In this document: positions 8,965 through 15,476 of the stretch, one piece after another
Layout of the letters: each line of letters begins with the position of its first letter
How positions within the stretch are numbered: position 1 is the first letter of the stretch
NCBI GenBank assembly: GCA_025774205.1
Contig: JALGWK010000015.1
Location: forward strand, 1 to 20,630
Origin: a bacterium
GTDB lineage: Bacteria; Blakebacterota; Blakebacteria; Blakebacterales; Blakebacteraceae
DNA: 20,630 bases
Reading direction: 5' to 3'
Made by a program: the position numbers and the translations under genes
The notes under the pieces: model-generated
Told to the model about the DNA's origin: nothing
Database searches by the model: none
What the model saw: only the letters and a program-made list of their open reading frames with translations

Positions 8965-9316
8965 CCCTGTCCCGTTCGTCGGCTATCTGTTTCAGCAAAG
9001 CATCCATCCGGAAGCCCGTGTCGAGCGACGTGTCATACACGAAATGCAGCTCCGGTGTCAGGCGGAGCCTCATCGATTCCCCGACCCGCTTCCGCAGGAA
9101 CCTGGCCGCGGCTTTCAGGCCCGCCAGGGTCTCTTCGGTGTCTTCATCCTCGGCGATCGTGACGTAGACGGTCGCAACCGAGAAATCGCGGGCGACCCTC
9201 ACATCCAGAACCGTCACGAATCCTATCCGGGGATCCTGCACCTCGCGTTCGATGAGGTCCCCGAGCAACCTCTTGAGTTCATCATTGACGCGATCTGTTC
9301 GGCGATACTGTTCCAT
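8957..9316 (-). CDS. rbfA: 30S ribosome-binding factor A
   Basis: A late 30S assembly factor that binds near the 5' end of 16S rRNA. The 119-residue protein begins RRTDRVNDELKRLLGDLI, typical of RbfA, followed by DPRIGFVTVLDVRVARD with the KH-like fold's conserved strand, and the C-terminal half with LRLTPELHFVYDTSLD. Length is normal. It follows ylxP by 8 nt with only a weak Shine-Dalgarno (GGAG about 17 nt away), so coupling is likely. It overlaps nrnA by 8 nt. Confidence 0.96.
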   Translation of the reverse strand: MEQYRRTDRVNDELKRLLGDLIEREVQDPRIGFVTVLDVRVARDFSVATVYVTIAEDEDTEETLAGLKAAARFLRKRVGESMRLRLTPELHFVYDTSLDTGFRMDALLKQIADERDRDD

Positions 9317-9324
9317 GGCGCGGC

Positions 9325-9606
9325 TCAGAGAAGCTCCAGGGAATAATCCTGAAGCTGGCAGGAGGGATCACGTTCCACCCGCTCCACCACCTTGCTCAGA
9401 ACCCTGTTCGCGAAGGCACGGTCCGTACTCACCACCGCCACTCCCAGTCGGGCCGACTGATGAAGATCCTGCTTCTCCACCTCAGCCACGCTCACATTGA
9501 AATCCCGCTGCAGACGCGAAATGAGTTTCCTGAGCAGTCCCCTCTTCTCCTTGAGGGACCTGCACCCGGGGAGGTAGAGATCTATCGTCAGGGTCCCGAG
9601 GGTCAC
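9325..9606 (-). CDS. ylxP: DUF503 family protein, YlxP-like
   Basis: A 93-residue protein with the DUF503 pattern: an N-terminal strand (GTLTIDLYLPGCRSLKEKR), a helix with LLRKLISRLQRDFNVSVAEV, and the conserved QSARLGVAVVS segment. The family is small, cytosolic and almost always sits between infB and rbfA, as here; a role in 30S assembly or initiation has been proposed, but I cannot assign a biochemical activity. The start is GTG at 9606, overlapping the infB TGA as GTGA, so it depends on ribosomes finishing infB. Confidence 0.93.
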   Translation of the reverse strand: MTLGTLTIDLYLPGCRSLKEKRGLLRKLISRLQRDFNVSVAEVEKQDLHQSARLGVAVVSTDRAFANRVLSKVVERVERDPSCQLQDYSLELL

Positions 9607-12437
9607 GCCTGTTCACCGAGCGTCCGCGCGACCTCTTCGATCTCATACACCTCGATCAGATCACCCACCTTGACATCATTGAAGTTCTCGATGCCGATAC
9701 CGCATTCGAAGCCCTGCTTGACCTCCTTGGCATCTTCCTTGAACCTTCTCAGGCTTCCGACCCGGCCGTCGTAGACGACGATCCCCTCCCGGACGAGTCG
9801 GACCTTGCTCTTCCGTGTGATCATGCCCTCGACAACCATCGAACCGGCGATTGTACCAACCTTTGGTACACGGAAGATCTCCCGTACCTCGATCGTCCCC
9901 GTGACCTCTTCATTGATGTGCGGTTTCAGCAGCCCTTCGAGGCCGAGTTTGATCTCTTCGACCGCCTCATAGATGATGTCGTAGAGTCGGATCTCCACCT
10001 TCAGCTGTTCGGCGACGTCCCGCGCGTTCTTGTCAGGCCTGACATGGAATCCAACGATGATCGCGTCTGAGGTCTGGGCCAGCATCACATCAGATTCGTT
10101 GATGCCGCCAACACCCTGGTGGATGACCTTCACCATCACCTCGTCGGTGCTCAGCTTGTGAAAGGAATCGCTGAGAGCTTCCATCGATCCGTCGGTGTCG
10201 GCTTTCACGATCAACGGCAGTGCACTGATTTCGCCCTGCTCGATCCGCGCTCTCACATCACTGAGACTTGTCGCCTCGCGAACCGCGAATTCCTGCTGAC
10301 GACGGATCTGCTGACGCTTCTGGGAGAGGACCCGGGCCTCCTTCTCGTCGGCCAGGGTATGGAATGAGTCACCCGGCTGCGGCAGTCCATCGAACCCGAG
10401 GATCTGCACAGCCTGGGAGGGGTGCACGTCCCTGCGGGGACGTCCACGCTGATCGAAGAGCGCTCTGGCCCTGCCGGAATGGAGTCCGGCCAGAAAGGCA
10501 TCCCCTTCCTTCAGTTCACCCTTCTGCACCAGGATGGTGGCCACCGGACCGCGACCCTTGTCGAGCTCGGCCTCGATGACGACCCCCCGGGCCAGGCCGG
10601 TCCGGTCCGCTTTCAGTTCCAGCATATCGGCCTGAAGGAGGAGGAGCTCCAGCAGTCGGTCAACCCCTTCTCCCGACTTCGCTGAAACCGGTACGGCAAC
10701 GGTCTCACCGCCATATTCCTCCACCACGATGCTCTGGGCCATCAGCTGCTGCTTGACGCCGTCCGGGTCGGCGTCGGGGAGATCGATCTTGTTGATGGCC
10801 ACGACGATCGGCACCCCGGCGGCCTTGGCATGGTTGATGGCCTCTACAGTCTGGGGCATGACCTTGTCATCAGCAGCGACCACGAGCACCACGATATCTG
10901 TCAGTGACGCGCCCCTGGCCCGCATGGCCGTGAACGCCTCGTGACCGGGCGTGTCGAGGAAGGTGATGGTCCCGTGGGCAGTCTCTACCTCATAGGCCCC
11001 GATGTGCTGGGTAATCCCTCCCACTTCACCTGCCACGACGGTCGTCTGCCGGATGTAATCGAGCAGAGAGGTCTTACCGTGGTCGACATGCCCCATGACA
11101 GTCACTACCGGGGCGCGCGAGACCAGATCTCCCTCTTCGCCCGAATCCTCTACTTCATCGAACATATCCGCGCCGAATTCATCTATCGATTCGACCTCGA
11201 AACCGAATTCGTCGGCGATGAATTCGATCGTCTCCATGTCGAGACGCTGGTTGATCGTGACCACAAAGCCCAGCTGGAAACAGGCCGCAATGATATCGCT
11301 CGGTCGCACTTCCATCTGGGAAGCCAGTTCAGAGACAGAGGCGAACTCGGTGATCTGGATCACCTTATGCTCCTCGACCTCCATGGTCTCGATCTCTTCG
11401 CCCTCGGCGGTACGCCGGCGACGCTTCCCCTTCGATCTTCCGGGACCGCTGCGGATGTCTGCCAGGGTCTCCTTGATCGTCGTGCGGACCTCTTCCTGGT
11501 CGACTACCTTCCGGCCCTTCTTCCGCTTCTTCTTCTTCCGGGGTGAGGTATCCACTGCCGGACGCGGAGCAGGTCGGCGCTCCTTGACCTGGGGAGCGCG
11601 CCGCTCGATGATCTTCGGCCCTTCCCCTTCTGTTTCCCTTAATTCCTTGCTCTGTCTGATCCGCTCCCGCAGGCTCGATCCCGAGAGTCGACCGGCCTTC
11701 ACCGCTTCATCTTCGACTGGGGCCACGGCTTCAACGGTTTCTGCTTCCTTCGCAGCCTCCTCCGTCGCCGTGGCTGTCTCTTCCCCGGCCTCTTCCCCAG
11801 CCTCTTCGACGGCCTCTTCGACAGTCTCTTCCCCGGCAGCTTCGACCTCGACCGGTTCAGCCTCCTCGATCCCGATCGTCTCCACTTCCTCGACAACTGC
11901 CTCAACCGCTTCCAGTATCACTGCCTGGACCGCTTCGTTGTCGGGTAATTCCGCCTGAGCCGCGGCCTCCAGCTCGGCCTGCTGCTTCGCTTCGGTAGCC
12001 TGCTGCTTCACCTCGGCAGCCTGCTGAATCAGGCGTTCGGCCTCAGCCTTGGCCCGGGCAAGTTTCTCGGCGACCCTGCTCGTGCCAGCATCGACCGGCT
12101 TCTTCCGGGCAGGACGGCCTTCAGGCGGGGCCTCCTGTTCAGCCTTCTGCTTCGTCGTCGCCTCACGTTCGGCCCGCACAGCCACTTTCTCTGCCTCTTC
12201 GAGGGCCTTGCGCTTTTCTGCCACTTCCTTTTTGCGGACGTCACCAGCCTTCGACTCAGCCTTCAGGCTTTCGAAGTACTCTTCGACCGCAAGTATCATG
12301 GATTCGTTGACGGGGCTCATATGGCTCTTGATCTCGAAACCCAGACCCTGAAGCACTTCGATCATCGCCTGGCTGGAGATCTTGAACTCCCGGGCCGCGT
12401 CATATACTCGGTTCTGCTTGGTCAAGCCTGCCTCCAT
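9603..12437 (-). CDS. infB: Translation initiation factor IF-2
   Basis: The GTPase that brings initiator fMet-tRNA to the 30S subunit and promotes subunit joining. Of 944 residues, about 60-300 form a charged Glu/Ala-rich extension (repeated [15 protein letters not shown]-like runs), followed by a basic patch [10 protein letters not shown] (about 301-310) and an IF2-N domain (about 355-415). The GTPase domain has GHVDHGKT (449-456), DTPGHEAF (495-502) and NKID (549-552). Domains II to IV follow, ending in the fMet-tRNA-binding C2 region. The given start is ATG at 12437, but TTG at 12425 is at least as likely: it has GGAGG at 5 nt and gives [14 protein letters not shown], matching the usual IF-2 N-terminus. 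The upstream gene is the ylxQ-like gene, 37 nt away. Confidence 0.97.
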   Translation of the reverse strand: MEAGLTKQNRVYDAAREFKISSQAMIEVLQGLGFEIKSHMSPVNESMILAVEEYFESLKAESKAGDVRKKEVAEKRKALEEAEKVAVRAEREATTKQKAEQEAPPEGRPARKKPVDAGTSRVAEKLARAKAEAERLIQQAAEVKQQATEAKQQAELEAAAQAELPDNEAVQAVILEAVEAVVEEVETIGIEEAEPVEVEAAGEETVEEAVEEAGEEAGEETATATEEAAKEAETVEAVAPVEDEAVKAGRLSGSSLRERIRQSKELRETEGEGPKIIERRAPQVKERRPAPRPAVDTSPRKKKKRKKGRKVVDQEEVRTTIKETLADIRSGPGRSKGKRRRRTAEGEEIETMEVEEHKVIQITEFASVSELASQMEVRPSDIIAACFQLGFVVTINQRLDMETIEFIADEFGFEVESIDEFGADMFDEVEDSGEEGDLVSRAPVVTVMGHVDHGKTSLLDYIRQTTVVAGEVGGITQHIGAYEVETAHGTITFLDTPGHEAFTAMRARGASLTDIVVLVVAADDKVMPQTVEAINHAKAAGVPIVVAINKIDLPDADPDGVKQQLMAQSIVVEEYGGETVAVPVSAKSGEGVDRLLELLLLQADMLELKADRTGLARGVVIEAELDKGRGPVATILVQKGELKEGDAFLAGLHSGRARALFDQRGRPRRDVHPSQAVQILGFDGLPQPGDSFHTLADEKEARVLSQKRQQIRRQQEFAVREATSLSDVRARIEQGEISALPLIVKADTDGSMEALSDSFHKLSTDEVMVKVIHQGVGGINESDVMLAQTSDAIIVGFHVRPDKNARDVAEQLKVEIRLYDIIYEAVEEIKLGLEGLLKPHINEEVTGTIEVREIFRVPKVGTIAGSMVVEGMITRKSKVRLVREGIVVYDGRVGSLRRFKEDAKEVKQGFECGIGIENFNDVKVGDLIEVYEIEEVARTLGEQA
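12431..12435 (-). promoter_or_regulatory. Ribosome binding site pointing to a TTG start of infB
   Basis: GGAGG lies 5 nt before TTG at 12425-12423. The sequence before the ATG at 12437 has no comparable purine element. The motif therefore favours TTG as the true infB start, which would shorten the protein by four residues. Confidence 0.55.
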
Positions 12438-12474
12438 ACTGCTCTGGAGTTTGATTCCTGATTGTTATCCTCTG

Positions 12475-12792
12475 TCACTCACCGGACTCTGCGGCCGCTC
12501 CCACCAATTCCAGAAGCGCGCCGGTCAGACCGGCATCCGTCACCGCAACCACTGCGACCTCTTTGCGGCCGAGGGCCCGCCCCATCTCTGTCCTCGTGCC
12601 CCACCTGGTCAACGGAGTGTCTTCTCCCCGGCAGAGGCTTTCCATCTCGGCAACCAGGGCCCCGCCAGCGTCAACAGTCATGAACACATGGACCGTCTGT
12701 CGCCTGTGAACGGCATCCCGAACCCGATCCCGTCCCACTACTGCGTTGCGGCCCCGGTACGCCATTCCGATCAGGTCAGAGAACTGGTTCAT
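12475..12792 (-). CDS. Ribosomal L7Ae-like protein, YlxQ type
   Basis: A 105-residue product from ATG at 12792. It shows the L7Ae/L30e/YlxQ pattern: LIGMAYRGRNAVVGRDRVRDAV at the N-terminus (read as LIGMAYRGRN then AVVGRDRVRDAV), then a hydrophobic strand VHVFMTVDAGG, and near the end MGRALGRKEVAVVAVTDAGL, which matches the family's E-L-G-x-x-x-G-R...V-A-V-x-D signature. The family binds kink-turn RNA, and the ylxQ position between nusA and infB is standard. The ATG is inside the end of the acidic repeat frame (stop at 12776), a 17-nt overlap, and has no good Shine-Dalgarno, so it probably depends on translation of that frame. The same frame stays open upstream to 13440 through basic-reading repeats, so a longer fused product cannot be excluded. 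ylxR is absent. Confidence 0.85.
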   Translation of the reverse strand: MNQFSDLIGMAYRGRNAVVGRDRVRDAVHRRQTVHVFMTVDAGGALVAEMESLCRGEDTPLTRWGTRTEMGRALGRKEVAVVAVTDAGLTGALLELVGAAAESGE

Positions 12793-13307
12793 CAGTCTCA
12801 TCGTCTGTCGCGGCCGACGTCTCCTCAGGGAGTTCGGCGTCCACTTCGGTCTCTGCCGCTTCCTCAACCGGTGTCTCGGCGTCCACTTCGGTCTCTGCCG
12901 CTTCCTCAACCGGTGTCTCGGCGTCCACTTCGGTCTCTGCCGCTTCCTCAACCGGTGTCTCGGCGTCCATCTCTGTCTCTGTCGCTTCCTCAACCGGTGT
13001 CTCGGCGTCCACTTCGGTCTCTGCCGCTTCCTCAACCGGTGTCTCGGCGTCCACCTCTGTCTCTGTCGCTTCCTCAACCGGTGTCTCGGCGTCCACACCA
13101 CTTCTGTCTCTGTCGCTTCCTCAACCGGTGTCTCGGCGACCACCTCTGTCTCTGTCGCTTCCTCAACCGGTGTCTCGGCGACCACTTCGGTCTCTGCTGC
13201 GGCCGGCTCCACCGGCTCTTCTTCCTCTTCGGTAGTCACAGCCTCGGCCTCATCCCGTGATTCGCTCTTCCGAAGGATATCCGGATCGATAACCCAATCG
13301 GCCTCAT
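12776..13307 (-). pseudogene. Acidic repeat coding region, frame-interrupted; probable former C-terminal tail of NusA
   Basis: Directly after the nusA TGA, frame A encodes NEADWVIDPDILRKSESRDE, then a Glu-rich stretch and copies of AETPVEEATETEV. At 13097-13101 an extra 5 nt shifts the acidic reading to frame B, which continues as repeats of AETEVDAETPVEEA and ends in ATDDETDEPVL at a TGA at 12776. Frame B has a TGA just upstream of the insertion, so the acidic protein cannot be read through without a shift. One added base at the nusA stop (ACCTGA to ACCCTGA) plus removal of the 5 nt would join nusA to a tail of about 175 residues, ending where ylxQ begins. The alternative is a separate gene with an unclear start (a GTG at 13239 is possible). 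Assembly error in a repeat is also possible. Confidence 0.5.
12839..13200 (-). repeat. 42-bp tandem repeat, about eight copies plus a partial
   Basis: Contiguous copies start at 12839, 12881, 12923, 12965, 13007, 13049, 13091 (47 nt, carrying the 5-nt insertion) and 13138, with a decaying partial copy from 13180. There are no spacers. Two subtypes differ at three or so bases (GCA/ACA, ACC/ACA, GAA/GAG codons in the acidic frame), and the unit at 12965 has ATG for GTG. Copies at 13138 and beyond encode VVA; those at 12839-13090 encode VDA; the unit with the insertion sits exactly at that border. Two of the three subtype differences are synonymous in the acidic frame but only one in the basic frame, weakly favouring the acidic frame as coding. 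Confidence 0.97.
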
Positions 13308-14657
13308 TCAGGTGAAGAGATCCTCGATCGAGTCCTTGTCGGGATCGAGATCGGCGACCCTGATCTCCGCCTCCACCCGTTCCGGCGGTACGTATTCCTC
13401 TCCGGTGAATACCTCGAACTTGGCGATGATCGAGTTGCACGTTGCTGGACCGATACCCGGTATGGCCTGGATCTCCTCGATGGTCAGCTCGAGGATGTCC
13501 TGCACGTATTCGACTCCCGCCGTGCGCAGTTTCTCCGCCTGGGCGGCTGTGATGTCGAGTTCATTGATACGCTGGAAGACCCCTTCCACTTCCTTCAGGG
13601 CCCGCTCGTATTCCGTATCGGAGACCACGTCTATCTGGTACCCCACCAGTTCCCCGGCCAGACGGGCATTGGTTCCGCCCGGTCCCAGAGCCAGCGCGAT
13701 CTGGTCTTCCGGCAGAATGAGGGTGAGTTCCTTCCGTTCTTCATCGATCAGTACCCGGCTGACCTTGGCCGGTCCGATGGCCTTGGTCACGAAGAAGATC
13801 ACGTCGGGACTCCAGGGCACGATATCGATCCGCTCGTTGTTCAGTTCCCGGACGATACTCTGGACCCGCGAGCCCTTCATACCGACACACGCTCCGACCG
13901 CATCCACCCGGAGATCGTGGCTCCTCACGGCGACCTTGCACCGTTCGCCCGGTGCCCTGGCGACCATTTTGATCTCCACGATTCCTTCATAGATTTCGGG
14001 AACCTCGATCGCGAACAGCTTCCTGACGAACATTTCATCGCCCCGGCTCAGCACGATCGACGGACCCTTGGCGTTCATCGAGACTTCCTTGACCAGCGCG
14101 CGGATCGTGTCTCCCTGCCTGAATCGTTCGCGTCTGATCTGCTCCCGGTAGGGGAGGATCGCCTCGACCCGGCCGATATTGACCAGCAATGTGCCGCGGG
14201 TGACCTGCTGAACGCTGCCGGTGATGATCTCCCCCTCACGATCGAGGTATTCCTCGAAGATCTTGTCCCGCTCAGCTTCCCTGATCCGCTGCTGCAGGAC
14301 CTGTTTGGCGGCCTGGATGGCCGTACGGCCGAATTCGGCCACCGGTACGTCGACGTTGAGGTGCCAGCCGACCTCGGTGTCGGGATCGAGTTCTTTCGCC
14401 ATCTCGAGGGTGATCTGCAGGAGTGGCTCCTCGATCTCCTCGGCTGTCGCCACGACTTCCTTCACGATTCCGATCGAGATCTCCCCGGTGTCCCTGTCGA
14501 CGTCGATATCGACCGGATCGAGGGTCCCGAGAGCCCTCTTGGCGGCTGTCAGAAGCCCGATCTCGAGACTCTCGAGAACGATCTCCCGCTTCAGATTCCG
14601 CTCCCTGGCTATCTGGCTCAGAGCTTCGATAATCTCATAGTTGATGTCTTCTGCCAT
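13308..14657 (-). CDS. nusA: Transcription termination/antitermination factor NusA
   Basis: Binds RNA polymerase and nascent RNA to modulate pausing, intrinsic termination and antitermination. The 449-residue reading frame has the N-terminal RNAP-binding domain (1 to about 125), an S1 domain (about 137-201, GSVQQVTRGTLLVNIG), KH1 with VDAVGACVGMKGSRVQSI and KH2 with ALGPGGTNARLAGELVGYQID. A helix-hairpin-helix-like C-terminal segment follows (LTIEEIQAIPGIGPATCNSI). It ends in EDLFT at a TGA. The ATG has GGAGG 4 nt upstream, beneath a small hairpin. The stop may be accidental: a one-base change would continue the frame into the acidic repeat region, so the native protein may be longer. It sits between rimP and ylxQ-infB, the canonical operon order. 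Confidence 0.97.
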   Translation of the reverse strand: MAEDINYEIIEALSQIARERNLKREIVLESLEIGLLTAAKRALGTLDPVDIDVDRDTGEISIGIVKEVVATAEEIEEPLLQITLEMAKELDPDTEVGWHLNVDVPVAEFGRTAIQAAKQVLQQRIREAERDKIFEEYLDREGEIITGSVQQVTRGTLLVNIGRVEAILPYREQIRRERFRQGDTIRALVKEVSMNAKGPSIVLSRGDEMFVRKLFAIEVPEIYEGIVEIKMVARAPGERCKVAVRSHDLRVDAVGACVGMKGSRVQSIVRELNNERIDIVPWSPDVIFFVTKAIGPAKVSRVLIDEERKELTLILPEDQIALALGPGGTNARLAGELVGYQIDVVSDTEYERALKEVEGVFQRINELDITAAQAEKLRTAGVEYVQDILELTIEEIQAIPGIGPATCNSIIAKFEVFTGEEYVPPERVEAEIRVADLDPDKDSIEDLFT

Positions 14658-14668
14658 CGATCCTCCGA

Positions 14669-14686
14669 CCGGCGTCTCTGCGCCGG
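14669..14686 (-). promoter_or_regulatory. GC-rich hairpin just upstream of the nusA ribosome binding site
   Basis: The 34-nt rimP-nusA gap folds on the minus strand as CCGGCG, a 6-nt loop, CGCCGG, followed within a few bases by the GGAGG of nusA. There is no U-run. It could tune access to the nusA Shine-Dalgarno or block ribosomes arriving from rimP. Function is inferred from position only. Confidence 0.4.
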
Positions 14687-14691
14687 CACTG

Positions 14692-15186
14692 TTAGAGACT
14701 GATCTCTATTCTTCCTTCGCGGATATGGGAGAGCGTCACCCTGATCGGCGCGCCTTTTTCACCCGAACCGCCCTGTTTACCTTTCACCTTCACCGGCGGA
14801 TCGAGGAGCAGATCGTCATCCAGCACCCCGGTGAGCAGACCCAGGATGGTCCTGCTCCCGCCATCTTCCTCCTCAACATCGAGCCTGAGCTGTTCGCCTA
14901 TGACCCGTTCGAAATCCCGCCGACTGTGCAACCGCCGGTCGAGTCCGGGTGAGGAGACCTCTATCGACAGCGATCCCTGCACGAAATCGTCATGCTCCAG
15001 GGCCCGGACAAGACGCCGGTTTATCCTGGTGCAATCCTCGATCGTCACTCCCTCCGGGCGCCAGATGAAGACCTTGATACGCTGTTTGCCCGAATGGACG
15101 GTCTCGACCATTTCGATCCCGTCTTCCAGGTCGATGATCTGCTGGACGTATCCGTCTACCAGCGTTTTCTGTTTCGATTCCTCCAC
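14692..15186 (-). CDS. rimP: Ribosome maturation factor RimP
   Basis: Needed for efficient 30S assembly. The 164-residue product shows the RimP core: GIEMVETVHSGKQRIKVFIW for the first strand pair (read as GIEMVETVHS then GKQRIKVFIW), GVTIEDCTRINRRLVRALE, and the hallmark LSIEVSSPGLDRRL with RDFERVIGEQLRLDV. The C-terminal domain contains an Arg/Gly/Lys-rich insertion before IRVTLSHIREGRIEISL. The start is GTG at 15186, the only start codon in frame upstream of the conserved region before a TAA; its Shine-Dalgarno (GGTGGGCAG) is poor. It is the first gene after the long leader region and is followed by nusA 34 nt later. Confidence 0.95.
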   Translation of the reverse strand: MEESKQKTLVDGYVQQIIDLEDGIEMVETVHSGKQRIKVFIWRPEGVTIEDCTRINRRLVRALEHDDFVQGSLSIEVSSPGLDRRLHSRRDFERVIGEQLRLDVEEEDGGSRTILGLLTGVLDDDLLLDPPVKVKGKQGGSGEKGAPIRVTLSHIREGRIEISL

Positions 15187-15300
15187 CTGCCCACCCTGAT
15201 CGTTTTCGCCGTCCCGCCAGTCTGCGGGACCCGGAACACCCTGAACGACAGTGACACCCGAAATCGGCTGTACCTTGAGGATCTCCTTAAGCCTGGCGCA

Positions 15301-15360
15301 TTATGAGGATCGGAAAACCAAAAAAGCAGCGCCTGCAGAGATCCCCGACCCGCCGGCCAT
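15301..15360 (-). CDS. Possible 19-residue leader peptide ORF
   Basis: ATG at 15360 to TAA at 15303-15301 encodes MAGGSGISAGAAFLVFRSS. A GGAAGGAG element ends only 1 nt before the ATG, closer than ideal, and it forms the 3' arm of the strong hairpin at 15362-15384, so translation would be hidden when the hairpin folds. The ORF spans the short stem and T-run, an arrangement seen in attenuators. No amino-acid bias suggests a sensed substrate. It may be chance. Confidence 0.15.
   Translation of the reverse strand: MAGGSGISAGAAFLVFRSS
15320..15336 (-). terminator. Weak terminator- or attenuator-like stem with U-run
   Basis: GCAG, loop GCG, CTGC, then six T on the minus strand. The 4-bp stem is short for an intrinsic terminator, but its GC content and T-run are suggestive. 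It lies after the biotin-carrier gene and before rimP, so it could end the upstream transcript or act as an attenuator for rimP-nusA. Confidence 0.25.
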
Positions 15361-15361
15361 G

Positions 15362-15384
15362 CTCCTTCCTTCAGGGGGAAGGAG
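15362..15384 (-). promoter_or_regulatory. Strong 8-bp leader hairpin holding an SD-like arm
   Basis: CTCCTTCC (15384-15377) pairs perfectly with GGAAGGAG (15369-15362) around a 7-nt loop. The 3' arm looks like a ribosome binding site immediately before an ATG at 15360, and the 5' arm is a matching anti-Shine-Dalgarno. Confidence 0.5.
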
Positions 15385-15413
15385 TCCCGGTAGGGTCAGC
15401 AATCCGGGTAAGG

Positions 15414-15442
15414 CCTATAAAAAAAGGATATTTTGCTGAAAA
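15414..15442 (-). promoter_or_regulatory. Weak sigma70-like promoter candidate for rimP operon
   Basis: TTTTCA at 15442-15437, a 17-nt spacer rich in A/T, and TATAGG at 15419-15414 match the -35 and -10 consensus at four of six positions each. This is the most A/T-rich part of the window and the only sensible place for a promoter of the downstream cluster. The start site would be near 15407. Confidence 0.3.
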
Positions 15443-15476
15443 CGCAAGAACTCAGGAAATAATCGTGCCGGAGCCG

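Larger units (their letters stand above)
15187..15476 (-). promoter_or_regulatory. 290-nt leader/promoter region of the rimP-nusA-infB operon
   Basis: This is the only gene-free stretch of notable length. On the minus strand it contains an A/T-rich segment with a promoter candidate, a CCCGG/CCGGG hairpin (15408-15404 with 15390-15386), a strong 8-bp hairpin (15384-15362), a short GC stem followed by six T (15336-15320), a near-palindrome (15291-15274) and a 7-bp GTCCCGC/GCGGGAC hairpin (15230-15211). No tRNA fold or known riboswitch core is recognised. Its arrangement suits a regulated leader, as known for nusA operons in other bacteria. Confidence 0.5.

Noticed and set aside
12839-13200. CRISPR array
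   Set aside because: Copies are directly contiguous with no spacers and preserve a 14-codon unit; there are no cas genes.
12382-13260. Plus-strand frame with Pro/Arg/Leu-rich repeats
   Set aside because: The repeats are the antisense reading of the 42-bp array, which is free of stops in several frames because one unit is free of stops.
13237-13310. Short ORF starting at the ATG that follows the nusA stop (MRPIGLSIRISFGRANHG...)
   Set aside because: It ends after about 23 codons, resembles nothing and lies across the better acidic frame.
15274-15291. Near-palindrome CTTAAGGAGATCCTCAAG as an operator
   Set aside because: Only one copy is present, the centre is tight and it contains a purine-rich SD-like core; not enough to name it as a protein-binding site. 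It is kept only as part of the leader description.
15187-15476. tRNA gene ahead of rimP, as in Escherichia coli
   Set aside because: No T-loop GGTTCGAAT-like motif, no acceptor stem and no CCA-compatible end could be found.
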